DNA of 64,000 bases from Zea mays (lineage: Eukaryota; Streptophyta; Magnoliopsida; Poales; Poaceae). Of this stretch, positions 22,720 to 35,353 are shown in pieces. The DNA is taken from positions 223,839,034 through 223,903,033 of the forward strand of contig NC_050097.1 of the NCBI RefSeq assembly GCF_902167145.1. Reading direction: 5' to 3'. Both the position numbers and the translations under genes were made by a program. The notes below the pieces were generated by a model. The model was not told the origin of the DNA. It saw nothing but the letters and a program-made list of their open reading frames with translations, and made no database searches. Numbering within the stretch: position 1 is the first letter of the stretch; each line of letters begins with the position of its first letter.

Positions 22720-25356
22720 ATGTCGGGAGATCACGCCAAGAAGGAGATGGAGACCGGCGAAAAGCCCACTACAAGCCACGGGAAGGCTTCATCGGAAGAG
22801 TCCCGCAAAAAGGGAAAGGGGAATGAGAAGACAGCTTCTTCCCGCAAGTCGCATCGGAGTGGCGACAAGATAAAGAAGATGAGGAAGGTGGTCTACTACG
22901 AGACCGACACTTCATCACCTTCCACCTCCGGCTCCGACGCGCCCTCCGTAACTTCTAAGCGCCATGAGCGCAAGAAGTTTAGTAAGATCCCCTTACATTA
23001 CCCTCGCACTTCTAGACATACTCCATTACTTTCTGTTCCATTAGGCAAACCGCCAACCTTTGACAGTGAAGATTATGCTAGGTGGAGTGATTTAATGAAA
23101 TTTCATCTAAACTCACTCCACAAAAGTATATGAAATGTTATTGAGTTTGGAGCACAGGTACCATCCATATGGGATGAGGATTATGATGAGGACGAGGTGG
23201 CCCAAATCGAGCACTTCAACTCCCAAGCCACAACAATACTCCTCGCCTCTCTAAGTAGGGAGGAGTACAACAAGGTGCAAAGATTAAAGAGCGCCAAGGA
23301 ATTTTGGGACGTGCTCAAAACCGCGCACGAGGGTGATGAACTCACCAAGATCACCAAGCGGGAAACGATCGAGGGGGAGCTCGGTCGTTTCCGTCTTCGC
23401 CAAGGGGAGGAGCCACAAGACATGTACAACCGGCTCAAAACCTTGGTGAATCAAGTGCGCAACCTCGGGAGCAAGAAGTGGGATGACCACGAGGTGGTTA
23501 ATGTTATTCTAAGATCGCTTATTTTCCTTAACCCTACTCAAGTACAATTAATTTGTGGCAATCCTAGATACACACTAATGACTCCCAAGGAAGTAATCGG
23601 GAATTTTGTGAGCTTTGAATTTATGATCAAGGGCTCACGGAAGATCAACGAGCTTGACGGTCCTTCCACGTCCGAAGCTCAACCCGTCGCATTCAAGGCG
23701 ACGGAAGAAAAGAAGGAGGAGTCTACACCGAGTAGAACACCCATCGACGCCTCCAAGCTCGACAATGAGGAAATGACGCTCGTCATCAAGAGCTTCCGCT
23801 AAATCCTCAAGCAAAGGAGGGGGAAAGATTACAAGCCTCGCTCCAAGAAGGTTTGCTACAAGTGTGGTAAGCCCGGTCACTTTATAGCAAAATGTCCTAT
23901 TTCTAGTGATAGTGACAGGGGCGACGACAAGAAGGGGAGAAGAAAGGATAAGAAGAGGTACTACAAGAAGAAGGGCGGCGATGCCCATGTTTGTCGGGAG
24001 TGGGACTCCGACGAAAGCTCTAGCGACTCCTCCGACGACGAGGACGCCGCCAACATCGCCGTCACCAAGGGACTTCTCTTCCCCAACGTCGGCCACAAGT
24101 GCCTCATGGCAAAGGACGACAAAAAGAAAAAGGTTAAATCTAAATCATCCACTAGATATGAGTCTTCTAGCGATGATAATGCTAGTGATGAGGAAGATAA
24201 TTTACGTACTCTTTTTGCCAACTTAAACATGCAACAAAATGAGAAATTAAATGAATTGATTAGTGCTATCCATGAGAAGGATGATCTCTTGGACTCCCAA
24301 GAGGACTTCCTTATAAAAGAAAACAAGAAGCATGTTAAAGTAAAAAATGCTTATGCTCTAGAAGTTGAAAAATGTGAAAAATTATCTAGTGAGCTAAGCA
24401 CTTGCCATGAGACTATAGACAACCTTAGAAATGAGAATGCTAATTTGTTAGCTAAGGTTGATTCTATTGCCTGTAATGTTTCAATTCCCAATCTTAGAAA
24501 TGATAATGATGATTTACTTGCTAGGATTGAAGAATTGAACATATCTCTTGCTAGCCTTAGAGATGAAAATGAAAAATTGCTTGCTAAGGCTAAAGATTCT
24601 GATGTTTGCAATGCTACTATTTCCGATCTTAGAGATAAAAAGTGATATATTGCGTTCTAAGATTGTTGAACTTAATTCTTGCAAACCCTCTACATCTATC
24701 GTTGAACATGTTACTATTTGCACTAGATGTAGAGATGTTAGCATTGATGCTATTCATGATCACATGGCTTTAATTAAACAACAAAATGATCATATAGAAA
24801 AATTAGATGCTAAAATTGCCGAGCATGACTTAGAGAACGAAAAATTTAAATTTGCTAGAAGCATGCTCTATAGAGGGAGACGCCCTGGCATTAAGGATGG
24901 CATTGGTTTCCAACAGGGAGGCAATGTGAAAGTTAATGCCCCTTCTAAGAAATTGTCCAACTTTGTAAAGGGCAAGGCTCCCATGCCTCAGGATAACGAG
25001 GGTTACATTTTATACCCTGCTGGTTATCCTGAGAGCAAAATTAGGAGAATTCACTCTAGGAAGTCTCACTCTGGCCCTAATCATGCTTTTATATATAAGG
25101 GTGAGACATCTAGTTCTAAGCAACAAACCCATGCTAAGTTGTCTAAGAAGAAAACTCCTAGTGCAGCAAATGACCATGACATTTCATTTAAAACCTTTGA
25201 TGCATCTTATGTCTTAACTAACAAATCCGGCAAGGTAGTTGCCAAATATGTTGGGGCAAGCACAAGGGGTCAAAGACTTGTGTTTGGGTACCCAAAGTTC
25301 TTGTATCTAATGCTAAAGGACCCAAAACCATTTGGGTACCTAAAGTCAAGAACTAA
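22720..25356 (+). pseudogene. L2 gag polyprotein, broken
   Basis: Begins at ATG 22720 (MSGDHAKKEMETGEK). A Ser/Lys-rich N terminus is followed by a UBN2-type gag core (PPTFDSEDYARWSDLMKFHL), a CCHC knuckle (CYKCGKPGHFIAKC, about 23860-23900) and a long coiled-coil-like tail of LRNEN/LLAK repeats. Compared with the L4 copy, TGG is now TGA at 23131-23133 and CAA is now TAA at 23800-23802. One extra base near 24640 and one missing base near 25255 shift the frame. It would form the virus-like particle, but this copy cannot make full-length protein. Confidence 0.88.
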
Positions 25357-25368
25357 AAATGTTTTGTA

Positions 25369-26560
25369 GGTTTATGCATCCGGGGCTCAAGTTGGATCAT
25401 CGACAGTGGGTGTACAAACCACATGACAGGGGAGAAAAAGATGTTCTCCTCCTATGAGAAAAACCAAGATCTCCAACGAGCTATCACATTCGGGGATAGA
25501 AATCAAGGTTTGGTCAAAGGATTGGGTAAAATTGCTATATCTCCTGACCATTCTATTTCCAGTGTTTTTCTTGTAGATTCATTAGATTACAATTTGCTTT
25601 CTGTATCTCAATTATGCAAAATGGGCTACAACTATCTATTTACTGATGTAGGTGTCACTGTCTTTAGAAGAAGTGATGATTCAATAGCATTTAAAGGAGT
25701 GTTAGAGGGTCAGCTATACTTGGTAGATTTTGATAGAGCTGAACTCGACACTTGCTTAATTGCTAAGACTAACATGGGTTGGTTATGGCACCGCCGACTA
25801 GCCCATGCTGGGATAAAGAATCTTCATAAGCTTCTAAAGGGAGAGCACATTTTAGGATTAACAAATGTTCATTTTGAGAAAGACAGGATTTGTAGCGCAT
25901 GCCAAGCAGAGAAGCAAATTGGTGCCCACCATCCACATAAGAACATCATGACGTCTGACAGGCCACTGGAGCTCCTACACATGGACCTATTCGGTCCGAT
26001 CGCTTACATAAGCATCAGCGGGAGTAAGTACTGTCTAGTTATTATGGATGGCTATTCTCGCTTCACTTGGGTGTTCTTTTTGCAGGAAAAATCACACCCA
26101 AGAGACCTTAAAAGGATTCTTGAGACGGGCTCAAAATGAGTTCGGCTTAAGGATCAAGAAAATTAGAAGCGACAACGGGACGGAGTTCAAGAACTCTCAA
26201 ATTGAAGGCTTCCTTGAGGAGGAGGGCATCAAGCATGAGTTCTCTTCTCCCTACACGCCACAACAAAATGGTGTAGTGGAGAGGAAGAATAGAACTCTAT
26301 TGGACATGGCAAGAACCATGCTTGATGAGTACAAGACTTCGAATCGGTTTTGGGCCGAGGCGGTCAACACTGCTTGCTACGCCATCAACCAGTTATATCT
26401 ACACCGAATCCTTAAGAAGACATCATACTAACTCCTAACCGGTAAAAAGCCCAATATTTCATATTTAGAGTCTTTGGTAGCAAATGCTTTATACTTGTTA
26501 AAAGAGGTAGAAAATCTAAATTTGCTCCTAAGACTGTAGAAGGCTTTTTACTAGGATATG
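25369..26560 (+). pseudogene. L2 pol, first half (protease and integrase), broken
   Basis: The protease active site IIDSGCTNH starts near 25395, one base out of frame with what precedes it. It is followed by the pre-integrase domain (WHRRLAHAGIKNL; CSACQAEKQ) and the integrase core (HMDLFGPIAY; RSDNGTEF; VVERKNRT). Frame loss near 26090, a GAA-to-TAA change at 26429-26431 and a one-base loss near 26465 disrupt it. The L4 copy has DDYSRF where this reads DGYSRF. L3 interrupts the frame at 26561, and pol resumes at 47138. Confidence 0.88.
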
Positions 26561-27055
26561 TGTCGGGGACCATAATTAGGGGTACCCTCAAGACGCCTAA
26601 TTCTCAGCTGGTAACCCCCATCAGCATAAAGCTGCAGAGGCCTGATGGGTGCGATTAAGTCAGGGGTCAGTCCATACGAGCGACTCGATCACGCCTCGCC
26701 CGAGCCTAGCCTCGGACAAGGTCAGCCGACCCCGAGGGATTTCCGTCTCGCCCGAGGCCCCCCTCCAACGGCGGACACATCTCCGGCTCGCCCGAGGCCT
26801 TGCCTTCGCTAAGAAGCAACCCTGACTAAATCGCCGCGCCGACCGACCGAGTCGCAGGAGCATTTAATGCAAAGGTGGCCTGGCACCTTTATCCTGACGC
26901 GCGCCCCCCGGCAGAGCCGAAGTGACCGTCGTCACTTCGCCGCTCCACTGACCGGTCTGACAGAAGGACAGCGCCGCCTGCGCCACTCCGACTGCAGTTC
27001 CACTTGACAGAGTGAGACTGACAGGCGGTCAGGCCCTGCCAAAGGCGCCATAGGA

Positions 27056-27391
27056 AACTCCGCTCCGCCCGACCCAGGGCTCGGACTCGGGCTAAGCCCC
27101 GGAAGACAGCGAACTCCGCTCCGCCCGACCCAGGGCTCGGACTCGGGCTAAGCCCCGGAAGACGGCGAACTCCGCTCTGCCCGACCCAGGGCTCGGACTC
27201 GGGCTAAGCCCCGGAAGACGACGAACTCCGCTCTGCCCGACCCAGGGCTCGGACTCGGGCTAGGCCCCGGAAGACGGTGAACTCCGCTCCGCCCGACCCA
27301 GGGCTCAGACTCGGGCTAGGCCCCGGAAGACGACGAACTCCGCTTCGCCCGACCCCAGGGCTCGGACTCCGCCCTGGCCTCTGCCGAACGA
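27056..27391. repeat. 56-bp tandem array in Huck-type LTR
   Basis: AACTCCGCT recurs at 27056, 27112, 27168, 27224, 27280 and 27336, an exact 56-bp period. Units read roughly CCGCCCGACCCAGGGCTCGG then GGGCTAAGCCCCGGAAGACG. The 3' LTR has the same six copies from 46012. Confidence 0.92.
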
Positions 27392-27868
27392 CCTCCGCCT
27401 CGCCCGACCCAGGGGCTCGGGCTCGGTCTCGGCCATGGAAGACAGACTCGACCTCGGCTTCGGAGGAGCCTCCACGTCGCCCGACCTAGGGCGCAGGCCA
27501 GCCACGTCAACAGGAAGCGCCATCATCACCCTACCCCGAGCCGACTCGGGCCGCAGAGAACAAGACCGGTGTCCCATCTGGCTAGCTCCGCCAGATAGAC
27601 AATGATGGCGCCCCGCAAGCCCTGTGACGACGGCGACTCTCAGCTCTCTTACGGAAGCAGGAGGACGTCAGCAAGGACTCAACCGCTCCGACAGCTGTCC
27701 CTCCGCCAGGCTCCGTTGCTCCTCCGACAGCCACGACATCACACCAGCTGGGTGCCAAGATCTCTCCGGCTGCCACATTGGCATGTACTTAGGGCGCTAG
27801 CTCTCCCCCGCTAGACACGTAGCACTCTGCTACACCCCCATTGTACACCTGGATCCTCTCCTTACGCC

Positions 27869-27878
27869 TATAAAAGGA
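27869..27878 (+). promoter_or_regulatory. TATA box of L3 5' LTR
   Basis: CTATAAAAGGAAGG lies about 300 bp before the LTR end and is the likely start region of the genomic RNA. The same motif occurs in the 3' LTR near 46825. Confidence 0.65.
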
Positions 27879-28177
27879 AGGACCAGGGCCCTCTTAGAGA
27901 GGGTTGGCCGCGCGGGGACGAGGACGAGACAGGCGCTCTCTTGGGGCCGCTCGCTTCCCTCACCCGCGTGGACGCTTGTAACCCCCTACTGCAAGCGCAC
28001 CCGACCTGGGCGCGGGACGAACACGAAGGCCGCGGGATTTCCACCTCTCTCACGCCCGTCTCCGGCCACCTCGCTTCCCCCTTCGCGCTCGCCCACGCGC
28101 TCGACCCATCTGGGCTGGGGCACGCGGCACACTCACTCGTCGGCTTAGGGACCCCCCGGTCTCGAAACCCCGACAGT

Positions 28178-28195
28178 TGGCGCGCCAGGTAGGGG
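28178..28195 (+). other. L3 primer-binding site
   Basis: TGGCGCGCCAGGTAGGGG begins two bases after the LTR, with the TGG expected for a tRNA CCA end. I have not identified the tRNA. Confidence 0.6.
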
Positions 28196-28321
28196 CCTGC
28201 TGCGTGTTGACGAACAGCTTCCCGTCAAGCTCCAGATGGGCAGTCTCCAGCAACCTCTCCGGCCCGGGACGGTGCTCCGTTTCGGAAGTCTTGAGTTCAT
28301 GTCCTTGACGGCAGCTACGAC

Positions 28322-31300
28322 ATGATACTCCTTCCACCGCCGCGCGACAACGACAATGGCGGCCGACAACCCGCCCGCCGGCGGCGGAATCGACGACATC
28401 TTCCCCACGAGGTGGAAGAACAACATTCGAGCTCGCCCCGTCCTCTCCCCCGCCAACGGAGGAGGAGGCGGGGCAACCAAGGCCAAGCGGGAGGCCGCGC
28501 TTCGTCGGCTGTCGAGCGAATCGACGTCCCCAGCGCCCCAACGGGGGGCGCATCGGGCGTCGACCTCGCGTTTGAGACGAAGGCGGGCGCCGTCCCCCCG
28601 CGACACGCCAATCCCGAGCAAGTGGACGACGCCAGCGCGCTCGCGAAGAGCTTGCAGGACGTCGTTCTCGTACCTGAGACGACAGTGCAATCAGTCCCCG
28701 ACGTGACTATGTCGCTCCTCGTCGACCAAAAGGTACCGACTGATTCCCATCCTACGTCATTTCGACTCAGCCTCAACCCGCCTAGCGACCTTGCTTTGGC
28801 GGGCGCTCTCGTTGAGGCGAGTGCAACCCCTCTGGGGTTTCGTATGCGGTCGCCTTGGGACCGGTTGACGGACGTCTCGACCTACGGGCCCTCTGGGTCC
28901 GAGGAAGATGACGATCCCAGCATCTGTTGGGATTTCTCTGGATTTGGCAACCCCAGTGCCATGCGGGACTTTATGACCGGATGTGACCACTGCCTCTCCG
29001 ACTGTTCCGACGGTAGCCGCAGCCTCGACGACGAGGACTGCGGCCCAAGCCGCGAATGTTTCCACGTCGAGCTAGGGGATCCCTCCGAAGGCAACCATCT
29101 CGGCATGCCGGAGGACGGTGATCTCCCTAGGCCGGTGCCTTGCGCTGACATCCCGCTGGAGCTAGCTGTGGTCCCCGTTCCGGCGGGGGGTCACGACCCA
29201 CAGCTCGAGCAAGTCCGCGGGGCACAAGCCAGGCTCGACGAGGGAGCAGGAGCGCTTGAGCCGATCCGCCGGGACGTCGGGCAGGTATGGGCGGGCCAAC
29301 CCCCGACCGGAGAAGTACGTCACCTGCCCCAGGGTTTCCAGCACTGCGTCGCCAACAACGTCAGGGTCAGGCCGCCACCCGCATCCAGTGGGGTCAGTCA
29401 GAACCTGGCAGCCGCAGCGATGCTCCTCCGCGCGATGCCGGAGCCATCAACCACCGAGGGTCGGCGAATCCAGGGAGAGCTCAAGAATCTCCTGGAAGGC
29501 GCTGCGGTCCGACGGGCCGAGAGCTCTGCCTCCCGAAGGCAGGGATACCCCTCGGAACCTCATGCTACGACTTCCCGATTCATGCGGGAAGCCTCGGTCT
29601 ACACCGGGCGCACGCGCAACACCGCGCCTGCGGCCCCGGGCCACCTCGGCAACGAGCACCATCGTCGCGACCGTCGGGCCCACCTCGACGAAAGGGTGCG
29701 CCGAGGCTACCACCCCAGGCGTGGGGGACGCTACGACAGCGGGGAGGATCGGAGTCCCTCGCCCGAACCACCCGGTCCGCAGGCCTTCAGTCGGGCCATC
29801 CGACGGGCGCCGTTCCCGACCCGGTTCCGACCCCCGACTACTATCACAAAGTACTCGGGGGAAACGAGACCGGAACTGTGGCTCGCAGACTACCGCCTGG
29901 CCTGCCAACTGGGTGGAACGGACGACGACAACCTCATCATCCGCAACCTCCCCCTGTTCCTCTCCGACACCGCTCGCGCCTGGTTGGAGCACCTGCCTCC
30001 CGGGCAGATCTCCAGCTAGGATGACTTGATCCAAGCCTTCGCCGGCAATTTCCAGGGCACGTACGTGCCCCCCGGGAATTCCTGGGACCTCCGAAGCTGC
30101 CGGCAACAGCCGGGAGAGTCTCTCCGGGACTACATCCGGCGATTCTCGAAGCAGCGCACCGAGCTGCCCAACATCACCGACTCGGATGTCATCGGCGCGT
30201 TCCTTGCCGGCACCACCTGTCGCGACCTGGTGAGTAAGTTGGGTCGCAAGACCCCCACCAGGGTGAGCGAGCTGATGGACATCGCCACCAAGTTCGCCTC
30301 TGGCCAGGAGGCGGTCGAGGCTATCTTCCGAAAGGATAAGCAGCCCCAGGGCCGCCCATCGGAAGATGCTCCCGAGGCGTCAACTCCACGCGGCGCCAAG
30401 AAGAAAGGCAGGAAGAAGTCGCAAGCGAAACGCGACGCCGCCGACGCGGACCTTGTCGCCGCCGCCGAGTACAAGAACCCTCGGAAACCCCCCGGAGGTG
30501 CTAACCTCTTCGACAAGATGCTCAAGGAGCCGTGCCCCTATCATCAGGGGCCCGTCAAGCACACCCTCGAGGAGTGTGTCATGCTTCGGCGCCACTTCCA
30601 CAGGGCCGGGCCACCCGCAGAGGGTGGCAGGGCCCGCGACGACGACATGAAGGAAGATAACCGAGCAGGAGAGTTCCCCGAGGTCCGCGAGTGCTTCATG
30701 ATCTACGGTGGGCATGCGGCGAACGCCTCGGCTCGGCATCGCAAGCAAGAGCGCCGGGAGGTCTGCTCGGTGAAGGTGGCGGCGCCAGTCTACCTAGACT
30801 GGTCCGACAAGCCCATCACCTTCGACCAAGCTGACCACCCCGACCACGTGCCGAGCCCGGGGAAATACCCGCTCGTCGTTGACCCCATCGTCGGCGACGC
30901 CAGGCTCACCAAGGTCCTGATGGACGGGGGCAGCTGCCTCAACATCATCTACGCCGAGTCCGAGACCCTCGGGCTCCTGCGCGTCGATCTGTCCTCCGTC
31001 CGAGCATGCGCTGCGCCCTTCCACGGGATCATTCCCGGGAAGCGCGTCCAGCCCCTCGGACAACTCGACCTTCCCGTCTGCTTCGGAACGCCCTCCAACT
31101 TCCGAAGGGAGACTTTGACGTTTGAGGTGGTCGGGTTCCGAGGAACCTACCACGCGGTATTGGGGAGGCCATGCTACGCGAAGTTCATGGCCGTCCCCAA
31201 CTACACCTACCTGAAGCTCAAGATGCCGGGCCCCAACGGGGTCATCACCATCGGCCCCACGTACAAACACGCGTTCGAATGCGACGTGGAGTGCGTGGAG

Positions 31301-31983
31301 TACGCCGAGGCCCTCGCCGAGTCCGAGGCCCTCATCGCCGACCTGGAAAGCCTCTCCAAAGAGGTGCCAGACGTGAAGCGTCATGCCGGCAACTTCGAGC
31401 CAGCGGAGATGGTTAAGGCCGTCCCTCTTGACCCTAGTGGCGACACCTCCAAGCAGATCCGGATCGGTTCCGGGCTCGACCCCAAATAGGAAGCAGTGCT
31501 CGTCGACTTTCTCCGCGCAAACGCCGACGTCTTTGCGTGGAGTCCCTCGGGCATGCCTGGCATACCGAGGGATGTCGCCGAGCACTCGCTGGATATTCGG
31601 GCCGGAGCCCGACCCGTCAGGCAGCCTCTGCGCCGATTCGACAAGGGGAAGCGCAGAGTGATAGGCGAGGAGATCCACAAGCTAAAAGAAGCGAAAAGCG
31701 TCAAACTTAGCCCTGAAAGGTGGGCCCTTGGGGCGTCCCAGGGCATGGTCTTGGAGTTCATTATCCCCAAACGGGGCATCAAAGCCAACCAGGAAAAAAC
31801 CCCGACCATCGCACAGCACCCCGAGCCCTTGCTGGGGGTACCCGGGGGCTGCACACACCCCCGGAAAGGCCGCTTGTCATCGCCGACGTTCTGGAGCCCG
31901 GAACGTACAAGCTGGCCGACGGTCAAGGCAAGGTCTACGACAACGCTTGGAACGTCCGACAGCTACGTCGCTTCTACCCTTAA
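28322..31983 (+). pseudogene. L3 gag-protease and collapsed pol
   Basis: From ATG 28322 one frame runs to about 31900 with only two stops. TAG at 30017-30019 lies in the gag core (ARAWLEHLPPGQISS, then DDLIQAFAGNFQGTY). TAG at 31487-31489 lies after protease. The gag core (29850-30330), a knuckle-like CPYHQGPVKHTLEEC (about 30533) and an aspartic protease (VLMDGGSCLNIIYAE, about 30916) are clear. The RT N terminus follows (DVFAWSPSGMPGIP; DIRAGARPVRQPLRRFDKGK). The frame then jumps from EEIHKL to the RT end (KLSPERWALGASQG; RGIKANQEK), so the catalytic palm is gone. Soon after, in another frame, comes the pol C terminus (EPGTYKLADGQG; WNVRQLRRFYP, stop 31981). RNase H and integrase core are absent. 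Confidence 0.85.
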
Positions 31984-33996
31984 GACGTTTTCAAGCTGTT
32001 TGTATACCTCGCTCATACACAAGTCTCAGTCGTCAAGGAAGGGTCGGCCTCGCCTCGGCAGAGCCCGACCCTCCCTCGTGGGCTAAAAGGGGGGAATCCC
32101 CCTCTGCGTTAAAATTTTCCTCGAAAAAAGATCTCTTTTAGCAGAATATCTTTCGTGCTTTTTGACTACTTCGAAAAGCGGATCCTGAAAACGATGGAGT
32201 ACACGTAAGCAGCCAAGGCTGACCGAGCCGAGGGACTCCTACGCCTCCGGGATACGGATACCTCACTCATCACCTTCTGCGATAAGTAACTCGCGTTCGG
32301 ATAAAGTGATTCCGCGGACCAAACAAGTCTTTACGTTCGGAAGCTCTTCTGCCGAAGCGATCCTTCGAGCCTTCTCGACTGAGTCGGTGACAGGGCCACA
32401 TGGACGAGTGAAAGTACGCGTAAGCGGCAAGGCCGACCGAGCCGAGGGACTCCCACGCCTCCGGGATACGAATACCTCACTCATCACCTTCCGCGAGAAG
32501 CAACTCTCGCTCGCACAAACATCCCTGTTACCGACAAAAAGTCCAGATACTCGAAACAAGAGGAAAAGAGACGCAGCTTTACAACGCAGCGAGGGTGTGT
32601 GTTCTGGCCTCGACGGCTGCAGAAGGCACGCACTACAAGACAATCTGATCCTGCAGGCTCGGGTCTTCACGCTGGAAGGGGGCTGTAGCACCCTCGGCAT
32701 CGACGACACCTTCAGCGAGGTCCGACCCAGCCTCGGACGGCGACGCGGTCCGGGGAATTCTCCGGGAATCCGGCCCGAGCAGGCGGCTCGGACGGTTACC
32801 CCTGGGGCCTCGGCCAACCATCTTCTAAGGGCGCCAGCCCGATCCGAGGCCTCGGCTGATCAACTCCGGCATCGGCCCCGCTGACGGACAACCCGGTTAG
32901 GCTCCGACCAACCAAGTTTTCATTTTCGAGCCAACTCCGCCTCTGTTCGTGCTGATATCGCTACCCCTGGCCTCGGCTCGTCGAAGAGCGGCCAAGGGGT
33001 CTCTTTAACTAAGCTAGAGGAGCCTCAGACAACAAGGTCGATCGAGCCGAGAGATTCCTACGCCTCCGGGATACGGATACCTCACTCGTCACCTTGACAC
33101 GGGGCGACTCATGCTTGGTGAAGCGGTTCAGATAATCAACAGGCGAGTCTTAGTGCTCGAAAATGAGGAAAAAACACGGCTCCGTGCCAAAATTACATAC
33201 ATGTTCAGGCCTCGACAGCCACAATGAACAAAAACCCTGGCATTCAAAGTGCCATTACAAACGGAACTCCGGTTCCCCCTCCGCAGGTACGAACGACCCC
33301 ACTCGATGGGGGTGGGCCTGTGGAGCAACAGAAGACTGACGAGCGGCTCGCCGCCGCCCGCTCTGACTACGACGACAACGACCCCCGCTCCGGATGGTCG
33401 AGCCGCAGCAGCGCAGGCCTCAGGGTGGGCGCTGCTGCAATCTTGCCCTCGCCCACACCGACGCTCGAGGGGCGAGGACAAGTACGAAGAACCGGAGGCC
33501 CGAAGCGCGGATGGTGGCGGTGATCCCGTCGGTGATGGGGACTTCTCGAGCCGCCTCCACCTCAACACCGATGGTAGGGGCCATCAGCCCCCCGGCAGAT
33601 CCCCACTCGAATCCTCCCGGGCGAGTGGGGCACCGACCTCCGCGTGAGGGCACCATCCCGGTGCAAAGGCAGGACCACCCCAGAACATGAACGCCGCCCT
33701 AGCGGCGCGCGGCATCTTGGGTGGTCCTCCCGTGCACACGGCGTGGCAGCCGCCCTCCGGCAGGAGGGGCCGCCGGGAGCCAAGTCGACAAGCCCGACAC
33801 GCTGGAGGTGACGACGCCCGCCGTCGACCAGCCCCGCGCTGTCGAAGTCCGAGCCTCCCGCAGGGCCAGTGAGCGCCCTCTCCCTCGAACGTCGCGGGAG
33901 AGGGTGACCCACGAACCCGCGCGGGAGGTAGAGCGCCGGCTCAGCCCGGCCCCCACCCCAGCGAGGATGATGAACATCCTTGAAGCTGAGGGTGGG
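31984..33996 (+). other. L3 3' non-coding region, first part
   Basis: GC-rich sequence between the end of pol and the L4 insertion. It carries three copies of a roughly 60-bp repeat with the core ACGCCTCCGGGATACG and ATACCTCACTC at about 32215-32275, 32430-32500 and 33030-33095. The many open frames on both strands have no recognisable protein. Position 33992-33996 is GTGGG, the left duplication of L4. Confidence 0.7.
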
Positions 33997-35305
33997 TGAA
34001 AGGGAATTAGGCTTACACCTAGTCCCTAATTAATTTTGGTGGTTGAATTGCCCAACACAAATAATTGGACTAACTAGTTTGCCCAAGTGTATAGATTATA
34101 CAGGTGTATAAGGTTCACACTCAGCCAATAAAAAGATCAAGTTTTGGATTCAACAAAGGAGCAAAGAGGCAACCAAAGGCACCTCTGGTCTGGAGGCACC
34201 GGACTGTCCGGTGTACACCGGACAGTGTCCGGTGCGCCACCGGACAGTGTCTCGTGCACCAGAGGACTTCAACTCGAACTCGCCACCTTCGGGAATTTCT
34301 CAGGCCGGCGCGCTATAATTCACCGGACTGTCCGGTGTACACCGGACAGTGTCCGGTGCTCCAAGGAAGCGTGGCCTTCGGAACTTGCCAGCCTCGGGAT
34401 CACGCAGCAGCCGCTCCGCTATAATTCACCGGACTGTCCGGTGTGCACCGGACTGTCCGGTGTACCAGCAGAGCAACGGCTAGTCGGCGCCAACGGCTAC
34501 CTGCGTCGCATTAATTGCGCGCTCTGCGCGCGCAGAAGTCAGGCGCGCCCATACTGGCGCACCGGACAAGGAACAGTAGATGTCCGGGCGGGCCCAGAAG
34601 TCAGAAGCTCCAACGGTCAGAATCCAACGGCAGTGATGACGTGGCGGGGGCACCGGACATGTCCGGTGTGCACCGGACTGTCCGGTGCGCCATCGAACAG
34701 ACAGCCTCCCAACGGCCACTTTTGGTGGTTGGGGCTATAAATACCCCAACCACCCCACCATTCATTGCATCCAAGTTTTCCACTTCCCAACTACTACAAG
34801 AGCTCTAGCATTCAATTCTAGACACACAAAAGAGATCAAATCCTCTCCAAATTCCACACAACGCCATAGTGACTAGAGAGAGTGATTTGCTTGTGTTCTT
34901 TCGAGCTCTTGCGCTTGGATTGCTTTCTTCTTTCTTGATTCTTTCATTGCAATCAAACTCACTTGTAATTGAGGCAAGAGACACCAAACTTGTGGTAGTC
35001 CTTGTGGGAACTTTGTGTTCCAAGTGATTGAGAAGAGAAAGCTCACTCGGTCCGAGGGATCGTTTGAGAGAGGGAAGGGTTGAAAGAGACCCGGCCTTTG
35101 TGGCCTCCTCAACTGGGAGTAGGTTTGCAAGAACCGAACCTCGGTAAAACAAATCCACGTGTCACACTCTTCATTTGCTTGCGATTTGTTTTGCACCCTC
35201 TCTCGTGGACTCGTTTATATTTCTAACGCTAACCCGGCTTGTAGTTGTGTTTATATTTGTAAATTTCAGTTTCGCCCTATTCACCCCCCCTCTAGGCGAC
35301 TATCA
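33997..35305 (+). repeat. L4 5' LTR
   Basis: Starts TGAAAGGGAATTAGG and ends GGCGACTATCA. It has palindromes ACCGGACTGTCCGGT and ACCGGACAGTGTCCGGT at about 34198-34260, 34320-34360, 34427-34462 and 34655-34690. The TATA box lies at 34735-34743. Confidence 0.93.
34735..34743 (+). promoter_or_regulatory. TATA box in L4 5' LTR
   Basis: GGGGCTATAAATACCCC, identical in context to the L2 promoter, just downstream of the palindrome block. Confidence 0.7.
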
Positions 35306-35307
35306 AT

Positions 35308-35320
35308 TGGTATCAAAGCC
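35308..35320 (+). other. L4 primer-binding site
   Basis: TGGTATCAAAGCC, two bases after the LTR, is complementary to initiator-Met tRNA with one mismatch. Confidence 0.82.
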
Positions 35321-35353
35321 CGGTGCTTCATTAGAGCCTAACCGCTCGAAGTG

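Larger units (their letters stand above)
26561..28175 (+). repeat. L3 5' LTR
   Basis: GC-rich LTR of 1,615 bp. It contains a six-copy 56-bp tandem array (27056-27391), a TATA box (CTATAAAAGG, 27869-27878) and the end CGAAACCCCGACA. Confidence 0.92.
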
